A stretch of DNA of 64,000 bases from Flavobacterium indicum GPTSA100-9 = DSM 17447 (GTDB taxonomy: Bacteria; Bacteroidota; Bacteroidia; Flavobacteriales; Flavobacteriaceae), in NCBI RefSeq assembly GCF_000455605.1, contig NC_017025.1:2170001-2234000 (forward strand). The letters are read 5' to 3'. A program made the position numbers and the translations under genes. Below are positions 43,409-52,981 of this stretch, one piece after another. The notes below the pieces were generated by a model. That model was not told the origin of the DNA, made no database searches, and saw only the letters and a program-made list of their open reading frames with translations. The number at the start of each line of letters is the position of its first letter. Position 1 is the stretch's first letter.

Positions 43409-45190
43409 TTACATGCGTTCAGGCACCTGAATACCTAATAAGCTAAATGCATTTTTAATGGTATTCCCCACCAAGTAGGACAATTGTACACGGAATATTT
43501 TTTTAGCCACCTCATCTTCACCTAATATAGATACATTTTGATAAAACGAGTTAAATTCTTTAACCAAGTCATAGGTATAATTGGCAACTAAAGCCGGACT
43601 ATGATTTTCGGCAGCTTGCTGAATTACTTCAGGGAACAATTGTATTTGTTTGATTAATTCTTTCTCCTTTTCGTGTAAATCGATAGTCTCAACCACAACC
43701 GTTTTGTATTCAAAGTCTGCTTTACGTAAAATGGATTGAATACGTGCATAAGTATATTGAATGAATGGACCTGTATTCCCATTAAAATCAACAGATTCCT
43801 CTGGATTAAACATCATGGTTTTCTTAGGATCCACTTTTAACATATAATATTTCAAGGCTCCTAAACCAATTGTTTTGTATAAAACTGCTTTTTCCTCTGC
43901 TGTATACCCGTCTAATTTTCCTAATTCTTCAGAAATAGCTTGAGCCGTAGTTGTCATTTCATGCATTAAATCATCTGCGTCTACTACCGTTCCTTCACGC
44001 GATTTCATTCTTCCCGAAGGTAATTCTACCATACCATAAGATAAATGGAATAAATGTTGGGCCCAATCAAATCCTAATTTTTTAAGAATTAAGAACAAGA
44101 CCTTAAAATGATAATCTTGTTCGTTTCCAACCGTATACACCATTCCTCCAACATCTGGAAAATCTTTTACACGTTGAATTGCTGTTCCAATATCTTGAGT
44201 CATATATACTGAAGTACCGTCTGAACGTAAAACTAATTTTTCATCTAATCCTTCAGCTGTTAAGTCAATCCAAACCGAACCGTCTGGTTTTTTAAAAAAC
44301 ACACCTTTCGCTAATCCTTCTTCCACTACATCTTTCCCTAACAAATAGGTATTACTTTCGTAGTAGTAAGAATCAAAATCAACCCCTAAATTCTTGTAAG
44401 TAACGGCAAATCCATCATACACCCATTGATTCATCGTTTTCCAAAGCGTTACTACTTCTTCATCACCCGCTTCCCATTTACGTAGCATTTCTTGGGCTTC
44501 TAACATCAAAGGCGCTTGTTTTTTAGCTTCCTCTTCCGTTTTTCCTTGAGCAATTAATTCATTAATCTCTGATTTATAGGCTTTATCAAATTCAACATAA
44601 AAATTTCCGACCAACTTATCCCCTTTCAAACCGGTAGTTTCAGGAGTTTGTCCGTTTCCAAATTTTTGCCAAGCCAACATGGATTTACAAATATGAATAC
44701 CACGATCATTAATAATTTGCGTTTTATATACTTTTTTACCCGATGCCTTTAAGATTTCAGCCACCGAATAACCCAATAAATTATTACGAATATGCCCTAA
44801 ATGCAACGGTTTATTCGTGTTTGGTGACGAATATTCCACCATAACCGCTTTTTCTTCTGTGTTAGGATTTACAAAACCAAAAGTTTCATTTGATTTTATT
44901 CCGTTGAAATAATTTATATAAAAAGCATCTGAAATTACGATATTTAAAAAACCAGCTACTACATTAAATTTTTCAACTTCAGCAACCTGTTCCACTAAAT
45001 ACGTTCCTATTTTTGTTCCAATTTCAACAGGATTGCCTTTTAGCAGTTTTACTAATGGAAAAACCACCATAGTAATGTCTCCTTCAAACTCTTTCCTTGT
45101 CGCTTGAAATTCAACTTTTTCAATAGAAATAGCAAACAGTTCGTTGACCGCTTTTTGAATTTGTCCCGTAAGAATTTGTTGTAATGACAT
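43409..45190 (-). CDS. argS: arginyl-tRNA synthetase
   Basis: Charges tRNA-Arg; class Ia synthetase of 593 residues. The N-terminal Add1 tRNA-contact domain (1-110) is followed by the catalytic domain with the HIGH-type motif LHLGHIRNN (130-133 HLGH), FFKKPDGSVWIDL, TQDIGTAIQR and the variant KMSKS loop GRMKSREGTVV, then the anticodon-binding DALR domain ending VPERM. A perfect -7 box lies 21 bases upstream. It is followed by the O-acylation operon on the same strand's far side, with only about 40 bases between. Confidence 0.97.
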   Translation of the reverse strand: MSLQQILTGQIQKAVNELFAISIEKVEFQATRKEFEGDITMVVFPLVKLLKGNPVEIGTKIGTYLVEQVAEVEKFNVVAGFLNIVISDAFYINYFNGIKSNETFGFVNPNTEEKAVMVEYSSPNTNKPLHLGHIRNNLLGYSVAEILKASGKKVYKTQIINDRGIHICKSMLAWQKFGNGQTPETTGLKGDKLVGNFYVEFDKAYKSEINELIAQGKTEEEAKKQAPLMLEAQEMLRKWEAGDEEVVTLWKTMNQWVYDGFAVTYKNLGVDFDSYYYESNTYLLGKDVVEEGLAKGVFFKKPDGSVWIDLTAEGLDEKLVLRSDGTSVYMTQDIGTAIQRVKDFPDVGGMVYTVGNEQDYHFKVLFLILKKLGFDWAQHLFHLSYGMVELPSGRMKSREGTVVDADDLMHEMTTTAQAISEELGKLDGYTAEEKAVLYKTIGLGALKYYMLKVDPKKTMMFNPEESVDFNGNTGPFIQYTYARIQSILRKADFEYKTVVVETIDLHEKEKELIKQIQLFPEVIQQAAENHSPALVANYTYDLVKEFNSFYQNVSILGEDEVAKKIFRVQLSYLVGNTIKNAFSLLGIQVPERM

Positions 45191-45210
45191 AGTGTTATTT
45201 TTTAGGTGTG

Positions 45211-45218
45211 CAAAGATA
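45211..45218 (-). promoter_or_regulatory. -7 promoter element of argS
   Basis: Minus strand TATCTTTG followed by C, a perfect TAnnTTTG, 21 bases before the argS ATG. Confidence 0.5.
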
Positions 45219-45320
45219 CGTTTTTTACTAATTCGATAAATTAATTTGTAACAAAAAAGATTCTAACGAGTCTAACCATTAAAAAAATAATAAAATGCAT
45301 ATTTAAAATCATCATCAATC

Positions 45321-47708
45321 ATGAAAATCAAATTAACATTATTTTCGTTTTTCTTATTCATTTCCAGCTTAATAGCTCAGGATAAAAACGGAAATATTAC
45401 AGGAAAAATCGTAGACAGTCAATCGAAAGAAGGCATTGGTTTTTCAACCGTTTTAGTTAAAGACAATGGTAAAATTGTTGCGTCGGTTGCAACAAAAGAA
45501 GACGGAAGTTTTACTTTTTCAAACTTAATTAATAAAGTACTACTACTTGAAGTAAACTTTATTGGTTACAAAAAATACAGTCAAGAAATTGATTTAAGCA
45601 ATACAAACTCTAGTAATGTAGGAACCATTTCAATAGACAGAGACTCAAAAGAAATTGAAGGCGTAACCGTTGTTAAAGAGCGTTCAACTATTGAACAAAA
45701 AGCAGACAGAAAAGTCGTAAATGTAGGTAAAGATTTAATTGCTTCTGGAACAACTGCTTCCGAAATTTTTAATAACATTCCAACAGTAAGTATTGATCCT
45801 CAAACAAAGGAGTTAAGTTTAAGAGGCAACTCAAATGTACGTGTATTAATTGATGGAAAGCCTACAAACATAGATGCTACCCAATTATTACAGCAAATCC
45901 CTTCCGCTTCTATTAAACAAGTTGAGTTAATCACCAATCCATCTGCAAAATATAATCCAGAAGGAAATAGTGGAATTATCAATATCATTTTACATAAGAA
46001 TACGAAAGGTGGATTTAATGGTAGTATAACTTCGGGAGTGACATTTGGCGTTACACCTAAAACCAATCAGTCCTTAAATTTAAATTATAAAGTTGGAAAA
46101 GTAAATTTTTACACCAATTATGGTTTCAACCACGGGAAAAACAGAAATTTTGGATTTGTAGACAGTGAACGAGTGGGCTATGAAAATTTTCAAGATTTTA
46201 GATTTTCTAATATTAACACCTCACATTTACTAAAAGTTGGTGCCGACTATTATATTAACGACAACAATACTTTGTCTTTTTTTACCAATTGGAATTTCTT
46301 TGATGGAAAAGGAAAATCAAGAACAATTTCTGATTATTTAACGTTATCAGATGCTATTCAGGACAATTGGAACAACAGTGGAAATACAACTCAAACTTAT
46401 GATTTAGCTTTTAAACATAATTTTCAGAAAAAAGGTGAAACAATTGATTTCCAAATTAATCATTCAAAAACCAACAACGAAGATTTATCCAACTTCTTAA
46501 ATAATGGTAATTATAGCTTGAATGATATTAATGGAAAATCTACTTATTCGCAATTCAATATTGATTACGTAAATCCGATTTCAGAATCGGTTAAGTTAGA
46601 ATTAGGTTATGAAACACGTTTGCAAGCTGGTAAAAACACGTTTAATGATTTTCAACCGAGTGAAACCACAGTAAATAAATTTGATTTTAACAGAAACATT
46701 CATGCCTTGTATGCCAATTACAGTAAATCGTTTGGAAAATTTAGTGCTCAAGTGGGTGCAAGAGCAGAAGTATACAACTTATATGCACATCCAAGAAAAG
46801 AATCAACCGACACCAGTTTAAATTCTGATGTTTCTATTACAGACGAAATTTTCACCGTATATCCATCAGCTTATTTATCCTATAAACCAAACGACAATAA
46901 CACATTCAATGTAAATTATACGAGAAGAGTTGATAGACCAAGTAACGGCCAAATTAACCCTATAAGAGAATGGAGAACGGTAAATATGGAGTCAAGAGGT
47001 AATCCTGCATTAAATCCTCAATTTACCAACTCGTTCGAATTAAATTATACAAGAATTACCAAAATTGGTTCTATAACATCTGCTGTATTTTATAGATTTA
47101 TTCAGGATGAAATTTCAAGAGTTACATTTACAGATCCTAACGATACTAATTTTTACATCATGTCTTTTGCAAACTTCAAAGACAACCAATCTATGGGAGC
47201 TGAAATTAATGCTAATTTAAAACTAACCAAATGGTGGTCAACCAATGCCAGTGCCGATATTTATTTCAAAACCGTAAGAGGTACTGTTTCTAATTTAGAT
47301 ACGGGTTTAATGGAAAATGCAGAAGTAGATGTTACAACATTTAATACTCGATTAAACAATACATTCACTGCAACTAAGAATTTGAAATTTAATTTATTTG
47401 GAATGTATCGTGGTAGAGACTTGAGCTTACAATTTGCTAGAAAAGCCATGTACAAAATGGATTTAGGAGCCAATTATTCTGTTTTACAAGGAAAAGGAAC
47501 TATTTCAGCTCGTTTAAACGATGTTTTCAACATGATGCACTTTGCTTTTGAAGGAAATATTCCTTACCGCAGTGCTGGAGAATTCCATTGGGAGAGTAGA
47601 ACATTCTATTTAGGTTTTAACTACAATTTTGGTGGTGGTAAAAACCGAGAATTACAAAGAAAACAAAGAGATAAACAAGAAACACAAGGTGGTGGCGGAA
47701 TGTTTTAA
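45321..47708 (+). CDS. TonB-dependent receptor-like outer membrane beta-barrel protein
   Basis: An outer-membrane protein of 795 residues: signal peptide (to about 19, SSLIAQ), a CarboxypepD_reg-like beta-sandwich (about 24-105, GNITGKIVDSQSKEGIGFSTVLVKDNGK), a plug domain (VNVGKDLIASGTTASEIFNNIPTVSID, LRGNSNVRVLIDGKP), then a large barrel (FSAQVGARAEVY, TRRVDRPS). The C-terminus ends in a Gln/Gly-rich GGGGMF tail instead of a final aromatic strand residue pattern. It resembles the outer membrane beta-barrel family 3 receptors of Bacteroidota, which often lack a partner SusD. Substrate unknown; no transport genes adjacent. Confidence 0.88.
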   Translation: MKIKLTLFSFFLFISSLIAQDKNGNITGKIVDSQSKEGIGFSTVLVKDNGKIVASVATKEDGSFTFSNLINKVLLLEVNFIGYKKYSQEIDLSNTNSSNVGTISIDRDSKEIEGVTVVKERSTIEQKADRKVVNVGKDLIASGTTASEIFNNIPTVSIDPQTKELSLRGNSNVRVLIDGKPTNIDATQLLQQIPSASIKQVELITNPSAKYNPEGNSGIINIILHKNTKGGFNGSITSGVTFGVTPKTNQSLNLNYKVGKVNFYTNYGFNHGKNRNFGFVDSERVGYENFQDFRFSNINTSHLLKVGADYYINDNNTLSFFTNWNFFDGKGKSRTISDYLTLSDAIQDNWNNSGNTTQTYDLAFKHNFQKKGETIDFQINHSKTNNEDLSNFLNNGNYSLNDINGKSTYSQFNIDYVNPISESVKLELGYETRLQAGKNTFNDFQPSETTVNKFDFNRNIHALYANYSKSFGKFSAQVGARAEVYNLYAHPRKESTDTSLNSDVSITDEIFTVYPSAYLSYKPNDNNTFNVNYTRRVDRPSNGQINPIREWRTVNMESRGNPALNPQFTNSFELNYTRITKIGSITSAVFYRFIQDEISRVTFTDPNDTNFYIMSFANFKDNQSMGAEINANLKLTKWWSTNASADIYFKTVRGTVSNLDTGLMENAEVDVTTFNTRLNNTFTATKNLKFNLFGMYRGRDLSLQFARKAMYKMDLGANYSVLQGKGTISARLNDVFNMMHFAFEGNIPYRSAGEFHWESRTFYLGFNYNFGGGKNRELQRKQRDKQETQGGGGMF

Positions 47709-47718
47709 TTCTTTATAA

Positions 47719-47753
47719 AAAAAAGCGTTCAGATTTTACTGAACGCTTTTTTT
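47719..47753. terminator. bidirectional terminator between receptor and DinB genes
   Basis: Perfect arms AAAAGCGTTCAG and CTGAACGCTTTT with a six-base loop and A/T runs on both sides. Confidence 0.85.
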
Positions 47754-48198
47754 ATTGTCTTTTATAAAACACGTAATCTGTAACTAATGGATTCAACTTT
47801 AAACTTTTCAATTCAGAATTAATTTGGGCGCGATGATATGAAGAATGATTCACAATATGAAACAAAATTTCATTTAAGACATTTGAAAAAGCTTCACTTG
47901 TTGATGTAATGTAATCCACTCGTTCATCCAAATTTTTCTCTTCTAAAATTTTCTTAGTACGTTGAAAATTATCTTGATCAATTTTGGCTAAACTAGCATA
48001 ATCATGTAATTGCCAAACACTGAATTGCGTTGCTTCTTTCAAGATTCTGGTTGTCCAAATTTCATGCGCATTCAAAATATGAGAAATCAAAATCTTAATT
48101 TTTTCATTTAATTCTGATTCATTTTGAACAAGATAAGCAATCATTTCTTGATTCTTATCAAATGTATATTGAAATTTATCTAGAAAGAAATCGTTCAT
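47752..48198 (-). CDS. DinB-family four-helix protein
   Basis: A protein of 148 residues predicted to be all-helical, with the spaced His of the DinB/YfiT metal site: HILNAHEIW near residue 40 and HIVNHSSYHRAQI near 120. Family members are metal-binding, some are thiol (bacillithiol/mycothiol) transferases; the role here is unknown. The ATG at 48198 is two bases after the fabH stop, so the genes are co-transcribed; a longer frame into fabH is unlikely. Confidence 0.85.
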   Translation of the reverse strand: MNDFFLDKFQYTFDKNQEMIAYLVQNESELNEKIKILISHILNAHEIWTTRILKEATQFSVWQLHDYASLAKIDQDNFQRTKKILEEKNLDERVDYITSTSEAFSNVLNEILFHIVNHSSYHRAQINSELKSLKLNPLVTDYVFYKRQ

Positions 48199-48200
48199 CT

Positions 48201-49208
48201 TTACCAACGAATAATTACACTTCCCCAAGTAAATCCAGAACCAAAAGCAGCTAAAACCACCAAATCTCCTTCTTTAATTTTGCCTTGTTCCCATGCTTCT
48301 GTTAAGGCAATTGGAATAGATGCAGCTGTAGTATTCCCGTATTTTTGAATATTGTTATATACTTGATCATCGTTCAATTTAAATTTTTGTTGGATAAATT
48401 GAGAAATTCTCAAATTCGCTTGATGTGGAATCAACATATTAATATCTGAAACTTGCAAATTATTAGTTTGCAAACCTTCCATTATTACTTCACTAAAACG
48501 AACAACAGCATTTTTAAACACAAATTGTCCGTTCATGTAAGGATAATAACTTTCATCATTTGGATCATTATCTTTTATAATGTCAGTTACCCAACGTTTA
48601 CCCATTCCAGGTGCCACTAACGACAATTCCTCCGCATACTGACCTTCAGAATGCAAATGAGTAGACAAGATTCCTTTTGTTGCGTCTTCTGTTCTAGAAA
48701 GCACAGCAGCTCCTGCACCATCACCAAAAATAACAGATACTCCTCTACCTCTTGTGGTCATATCCAAACCTCTAGAATGTACTTCAGAACCAATAACTAA
48801 AACATTCTTATACATTCCTGTTTTAATAAATTGGTCTGCAACAGAAATTCCATATACAAATCCAGAACATTGGTTACGAATATCTAGAGCGCCAACTGTT
48901 TTTAAACCTAAATCTCTTTGAACTAACACCCCTGGACCAGGAAAATAATAATCTGGACTCAACGTGGCGAAAACTACAAAATCAATATCATCAGTAGTTA
49001 AACCCGAACGTTCAATAGCTATTTTAGCCGCCTTTACGCCCATTGAAGTTGTTGTATCTTCTAGTGAATTTACGTGTCTTCTTTCTTTAATTCCGGTACG
49101 TTCTTGAATCCACTCATCATTAGTGTCCATTAATTTAGACAAATCATCATTAGTTACTATATTTTCAGGAACATAATAACCTAAACCTGTTATTTTTGAA
49201 TGATACAT
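48201..49208 (-). CDS. fabH: 3-oxoacyl-ACP synthase III
   Basis: Starts fatty acid synthesis by condensing acyl-CoA with malonyl-ACP. The catalytic triad is seen as Cys114 in RNQCSGFVYG, His in PHQANLRI and Asn in YGNTTAASIP. 335 residues, normal. ATDDT-like N-terminal DEWIQERTGIKERR and C-terminal GSGFTWGSVIIRW are family features. It is not next to plsX/rpmF here, so it may be a second KAS III copy; subtle substrate differences cannot be excluded. Confidence 0.93.
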   Translation of the reverse strand: MYHSKITGLGYYVPENIVTNDDLSKLMDTNDEWIQERTGIKERRHVNSLEDTTTSMGVKAAKIAIERSGLTTDDIDFVVFATLSPDYYFPGPGVLVQRDLGLKTVGALDIRNQCSGFVYGISVADQFIKTGMYKNVLVIGSEVHSRGLDMTTRGRGVSVIFGDGAGAAVLSRTEDATKGILSTHLHSEGQYAEELSLVAPGMGKRWVTDIIKDNDPNDESYYPYMNGQFVFKNAVVRFSEVIMEGLQTNNLQVSDINMLIPHQANLRISQFIQQKFKLNDDQVYNNIQKYGNTTAASIPIALTEAWEQGKIKEGDLVVLAAFGSGFTWGSVIIRW

Positions 49209-49233
49209 AAAAGTATTGTTTATTTTAAGAATG

Positions 49234-49241
49234 CAAATTTA
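49234..49241 (-). promoter_or_regulatory. -7 promoter element of fabH
   Basis: Minus strand TAAATTTG followed by C, perfect TAnnTTTG, 26 bases before the fabH ATG. Confidence 0.5.
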
Positions 49242-49290
49242 CGGTTTTTTATGATTTCTATTAATTTGCAATTAATTTTTGCTCAAAAAA

Positions 49291-49316
49291 CAAAAAAGCC
49301 CGAATAAATTCGAGCT
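49291..49316 (-). terminator. Rho-independent terminator of the YegP-like gene
   Basis: Arms AGCTCGAA and TTCGGGCT on the minus strand (one G-T pair), then a T-run of six. Confidence 0.7.
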
Positions 49317-49339
49317 AATTTTTATAATTTTCAATTTTA

Positions 49340-49663
49340 CTATTCTTCAACTACTTCAGCATCTGGTGCATTTTTTTTCACCGATTCAATTCCATTATCT
49401 CTAGCAGCAACCGACTCATACAATTCACTAGTTCCTATAACTTGTCCGTTTGTAGCTTTTAAATTAAAATATGGTTTCCCGTTTTTAGATTCCAATTTTT
49501 CAAAACGAGCATCTTCTTGTGCATTTTTCTTAACAGATTCTACACCGTTTAAACAAGCCGCTTTAGTTGTATATACTTCACTTGTTAAAATAACTTGGCC
49601 ATTACCTGCTTTTAAGTCAAATTTAATTCCAGTTGGTGTTTGTCTAACTACAAATTTTCCCAT
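49340..49663 (-). CDS. YegP-family protein with two DUF1508 repeats
   Basis: A protein of 107 residues made of two tandem DUF1508 units (about 3-48 and 54-99), each with KFDLKAGNGQVILTSEVY / YFNLKATNGQVIGTSELY followed by a helix with GVESVKKNA / GIESVKKNA. The repeat itself is directly visible. No signal peptide, so cytoplasmic. Function unknown in the family. The gap between its start and the next gene (about 290 bases, 49664-49950) is AT-rich and I see nothing in it. Confidence 0.9.
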   Translation of the reverse strand: MGKFVVRQTPTGIKFDLKAGNGQVILTSEVYTTKAACLNGVESVKKNAQEDARFEKLESKNGKPYFNLKATNGQVIGTSELYESVAARDNGIESVKKNAPDAEVVEE

Positions 49664-49950
49664 TTGATTTAATATTTAAAATTAGTTTTATAAAGTTAGC
49701 CTTTTTTTTCAAAACTTTCTAAAAATCACATAATTTTCTTTGATTTTTTTACTAACCTATTCTAATGCTCTTGATCAAATTACATGCAACACCTTAAATT
49801 ATATTGATGAAATAGAAAACACAGCATCAGTACCATTTAGCATTATACTTTTATTCAGTTATAACTAAAAAAATAATATTTTGAATTTATTTGGGAAACA
49901 GAATACTTTCTAGAAAAGTAGTTACTAAACCAATTTAATAAAGTCTTTGT

Positions 49951-50895
49951 TTAATTTAAAAGTTTTTTCAATGTTAAATAAACTTTTTGGTTCATCATTA
50001 ACTCTTCAGATTCAAAATAAATAATTCCTTCGTCAAACTCAGCTTCAACTAAATAATAACTTCCTTTGTAATAACAATTCAATACTTTCACAAGTAAAGG
50101 AGAATTTTCAACAACCTGAAGTTGGTTAGGGTAAATTATATATTTTTCTTTATTTAATCCTAAATATTTACCTGCAATTTCATTAACATCACCAAATAAA
50201 GAAGCAGTATAAAAGTTCTTAGGCACATTGTAAATTTCAAACGAAGTACCTTTTTCTAAAATTTTGCCGTCTTTTAAAACAATCACTTCATCTGAAAAAG
50301 ACAATACATCATTACTATCATGGGTTGCAATTATAGTTGTAATTTTTTTTTCTTTTAAATATTTAAATATTTTTCTACGAAGCGAATTTTTTCTAAAATT
50401 ATCAATATGACTAAACGGTTCATCTAACAACAACACTTCTGGTTCTTGAGCCAAAACTCTTGCAATTGCTACACGTTGCATTTGCCCTCCACTTAACAAC
50501 TTGGCCTTTACATTTTTATATTCGGTCATTTCTACTAAAGCCAACAATTCATCTATACGTTGTTGTTTCTCATCTGGAAAAAAATTAGAGAGAAATTTTC
50601 CAACATTTTCACCAACAGTAATGAAAGGCATCAAATCGAAATCTTGCGCTAAGTATTTCATGTAGGGCATTCCTGGTACTAAATGAAATTTAGGCCCTAA
50701 TATTTTACTTTTTTTCCAGTACAATTCCCCTTCATCACAGTCAAATAATCCATATATTATTTTTAATAGAGTACTTTTTCCGCATCCACTTTCTCCAATT
50801 AATGCCAAATTAGTACCTTCATCTATTGAAAAATCAATAAACTCTAGGTTTTTCTTATTTAAATATGAAAATTCATTAATTTTTATCTTAAGCAT
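49951..50895 (-). CDS. orphan ABC ATPase (FbpC/PotA-like importer type)
   Basis: An ABC ATPase of 314 residues: Walker A GESGCGKST, Q-loop LAQDFDLMPF, signature LSGGQMQRVAIARVL, Walker B VLLLDEPFSHID, H-loop IIATHDSND, followed by an extra C-terminal part of about 90 residues that resembles a TOBE-like domain of importers. The DEPFSHID D-loop and C-terminal extension fit iron, spermidine or sulfate importers. No permease or binding protein gene lies next to it, so it is an orphan. It is divergent from the beta-barrel gene at 50954 with about 60 bases between. Confidence 0.85.
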   Translation of the reverse strand: MLKIKINEFSYLNKKNLEFIDFSIDEGTNLALIGESGCGKSTLLKIIYGLFDCDEGELYWKKSKILGPKFHLVPGMPYMKYLAQDFDLMPFITVGENVGKFLSNFFPDEKQQRIDELLALVEMTEYKNVKAKLLSGGQMQRVAIARVLAQEPEVLLLDEPFSHIDNFRKNSLRRKIFKYLKEKKITTIIATHDSNDVLSFSDEVIVLKDGKILEKGTSFEIYNVPKNFYTASLFGDVNEIAGKYLGLNKEKYIIYPNQLQVVENSPLLVKVLNCYYKGSYYLVEAEFDEGIIYFESEELMMNQKVYLTLKKLLN

Positions 50896-50953
50896 TTGAA
50901 ATTTATATTTTTTTTATATCTTGCGTCACCCAAAAATAGTAAATAACTTAACA

Positions 50954-51571
50954 ATGGTGAAAAAAATATTATCTTTAGTTTTTTTAGGTGCTTCTATTTA
51001 TGCTAATGCTCAGTCATTTGGAATTGAAGCAAATTATGGTTTAAATGGTTCTTACGACCCAAGTTACACTGGTGCAACTCATTTTGGAGCAGGTATAACT
51101 TATGATTTCAATGAAACATTTGGAGCTAAAATTGATTTTGGTTCAGATAAATTTGAAATTGAAAATGAAGCAAGAGCTGCGATGTTGGGTGTATCTAGTT
51201 TAAAAACCGGAACTCAAAACACACGTATTACATTACAGGGAGTTGTAAATTTGAGTAACTTAGCTGACGATAGAGCTTTTTACAACAAATTTAATATCTT
51301 AGCACATGCTGGAGGTGGTTTGTCAATTTTAAAATCAGACATAAAAGACTATCCAAATACTGATCATTTATTCAATGTTGTTTTAGGTATTACACCTAGA
51401 TATCAAGTTGCAGAGAATTTCTTTGTTACTTTAGATGCCTCAACTTTATTCAATATATCACAACATTATTCTTTCAATGGAGAGTTAGCTTATACTCAAG
51501 CGCCAAATTCATTTACTGGATTAATGTACAATGTATCTTTAGGAGTTGCATACAAATTTGGATCTCGATAA
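50954..51571 (+). CDS. outer membrane beta-barrel protein (OMP b-brl type)
   Basis: A protein of 205 residues with signal peptide (to about 19, ANAQ) and a strand-rich eight-stranded-like barrel: SFGIEANYGLNGSY, HFGAGITYDFNETFGAKIDFG, ending VSLGVAYKFGSR, the final strand with aromatic penultimate residues. The start is the ATG giving MVKKILSL; a TTG frame extends 11 codons further but into the promoter region. Function is unknown; possibly a small porin or adhesin of the OmpX/Ail type. Confidence 0.82.
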   Translation: MVKKILSLVFLGASIYANAQSFGIEANYGLNGSYDPSYTGATHFGAGITYDFNETFGAKIDFGSDKFEIENEARAAMLGVSSLKTGTQNTRITLQGVVNLSNLADDRAFYNKFNILAHAGGGLSILKSDIKDYPNTDHLFNVVLGITPRYQVAENFFVTLDASTLFNISQHYSFNGELAYTQAPNSFTGLMYNVSLGVAYKFGSR

Positions 51572-51595
51572 TAAAAAATAGTACATATATAAAAC

Positions 51596-51624
51596 AAAAA
51601 AGAGGGAAGTTCCCTCTTTTTTTA
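51596..51624. terminator. bidirectional terminator between barrel and ompA genes
   Basis: Perfect arms AGAGGGAA and TTCCCTCT, one-base centre, with A-run before and T-run after; it lies between convergent genes. Confidence 0.85.
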
Positions 51625-51635
51625 TTCACTTTATT

Positions 51636-52331
51636 TTATTTACCTGCTTCTTTTTTGGCATCATCTATCATTTTCTGATTTGCGATAATAGCAAATTCAA
51701 CTCTTCTATTCTCGCTTCTTCCTGCATCTGTATCGTTTGAAGCAATTGGTTCTAATTCGCCCATTCCCACAATTTGAAAACGAGAACTCAACAACCCTTT
51801 ACTCGCTAAATACGTTTTTACGGCATTGGCTCTTTGTTCTGATAAATTCATATTGTATTCATCCGAACCTACACTATCAGTATAACCATAAATTTTTATA
51901 TCGGTATCTGCATATTCTTTAAACACAGGTACTAATTTATCTAAATTTGCCTTTGCACCTGAAGTTAATGAAGCTTTATTGAATTCAAATTTTACTGCAT
52001 TTTCACCTAACGTTAATTTTATTCCTTCTCCTACTCGTTCCACTTTAGCACCAGGTAATTGATCTTGAATTTGGCGTGCTTGTTTATCCATTTTATTTCC
52101 AATTAATCCACCAGCAACTCCACCAACAACTCCACCAATAACAGCACCTAATGCACCATTACCTCCTTTACCAATATTATTTCCTAAAACACCTCCAATT
52201 ACAGCTCCAGAAACTGCTCCTATGGCTGCACCCCTTTGTGTTTTATTTGTATTTTTAACCGCTTCACAACTAGAAAACAAAACTGTTGACGCTAATAATA
52301 CTGTTCCGAATGTTATCTTATTTACTTGCAT
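51636..52331 (-). CDS. OmpA-family lipoprotein with glycine-zipper region
   Basis: A protein of 231 residues. The signal ends in a lipobox LFSSC (Cys about residue 22). Residues about 33-80 are a Gly/Ala-rich glycine-zipper (GGVVGGVAGGLIG) that may insert into or span a membrane. Residues about 105-215 are the OmpA peptidoglycan-binding domain: IYGYTDSVGSDEYNMNLSEQRANAV and SENRRVEF contain the conserved Asp/Arg that bind diaminopimelate. It anchors the outer membrane to the wall. It starts 10 bases after the lipocalin-like gene and is probably in its operon. Confidence 0.92.
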   Translation of the reverse strand: MQVNKITFGTVLLASTVLFSSCEAVKNTNKTQRGAAIGAVSGAVIGGVLGNNIGKGGNGALGAVIGGVVGGVAGGLIGNKMDKQARQIQDQLPGAKVERVGEGIKLTLGENAVKFEFNKASLTSGAKANLDKLVPVFKEYADTDIKIYGYTDSVGSDEYNMNLSEQRANAVKTYLASKGLLSSRFQIVGMGELEPIASNDTDAGRSENRRVEFAIIANQKMIDDAKKEAGK

Positions 52332-52341
52332 ACTTTATTTT

Positions 52342-52809
52342 TTAAATTCTTGAAAATTGATACACAACTTCAGTTGGCTTATTACCAACATTTATTGTAT
52401 CTATTAATTGAAAACTATTTTCTGAAATATTAGCTACTTTAAGAACGTAACCACTTGTAGTGTGTTTTGCTTTAACTCCTTCTGTTAAAAATTTTAAAAC
52501 TACATTACCTTCTTTATTAATAAACCAAGTAATATGACTTCCATAAACAGTACATTTTGAATTATTTAAAGCCATTTCACCAGTATTGTTATTAGAAACA
52601 AATTTCCACTGACTTCCAATAAAACATTGAGCTTCTGCAATATTAAAAGACGTGACTTTTATATAATCCGAACCTGGATAAGAGACATTAGTTATTAACC
52701 AATTTCCTTTTAATGCAACTTCAGATTTCATATCTAATTTAGTCGCTGGATTAGATTTGCATCCCAATAAAAAAACAGAGAACACAAATAGTAAAATAAT
52801 TTTCCTCAT
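52342..52809 (-). CDS. lipocalin-like lipoprotein
   Basis: A lipoprotein of 155 residues: lipobox FLLGC (Cys about residue 17), then ALKGNWLITNVSYPG, an IGSQWKFVSNNNTGEM strand pair and several further strands, a pattern of small lipocalin-like proteins common in Bacteroidota and often found just upstream of an OmpA gene. Ligand unknown. ATG at 52809 is preferred; another ATG at 52821 adds four residues. First gene of a two-gene operon; a -7 box lies 24 bases upstream. Confidence 0.78.
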   Translation of the reverse strand: MRKIILLFVFSVFLLGCKSNPATKLDMKSEVALKGNWLITNVSYPGSDYIKVTSFNIAEAQCFIGSQWKFVSNNNTGEMALNNSKCTVYGSHITWFINKEGNVVLKFLTEGVKAKHTTSGYVLKVANISENSFQLIDTINVGNKPTEVVYQFSRI

Positions 52810-52832
52810 TTTAAAATACATTTAATTTTATA

Positions 52833-52840
52833 CAAATTTA
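52833..52840 (-). promoter_or_regulatory. -7 promoter element of the lipocalin-ompA operon
   Basis: Minus strand TAAATTTG, perfect TAnnTTTG, 24 bases before the start. Confidence 0.45.
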
Positions 52841-52981
52841 CCAATTATTCAGAAATTTAAGTTTATATAATTACAAAAAATAATTACAGAATTGTAAATA
52901 CCCGACAATTTGTCATCATAAACAGTTTGGTATTTATTTTGACAACTAAATGGAAACAATAATTTAATAAAATTTAAATAT

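Noticed and set aside
49664..49950. possible small gene or RNA in a 287-base gap
   Set aside because: No open frame with a plausible start, no strong hairpin and no repeat seen.
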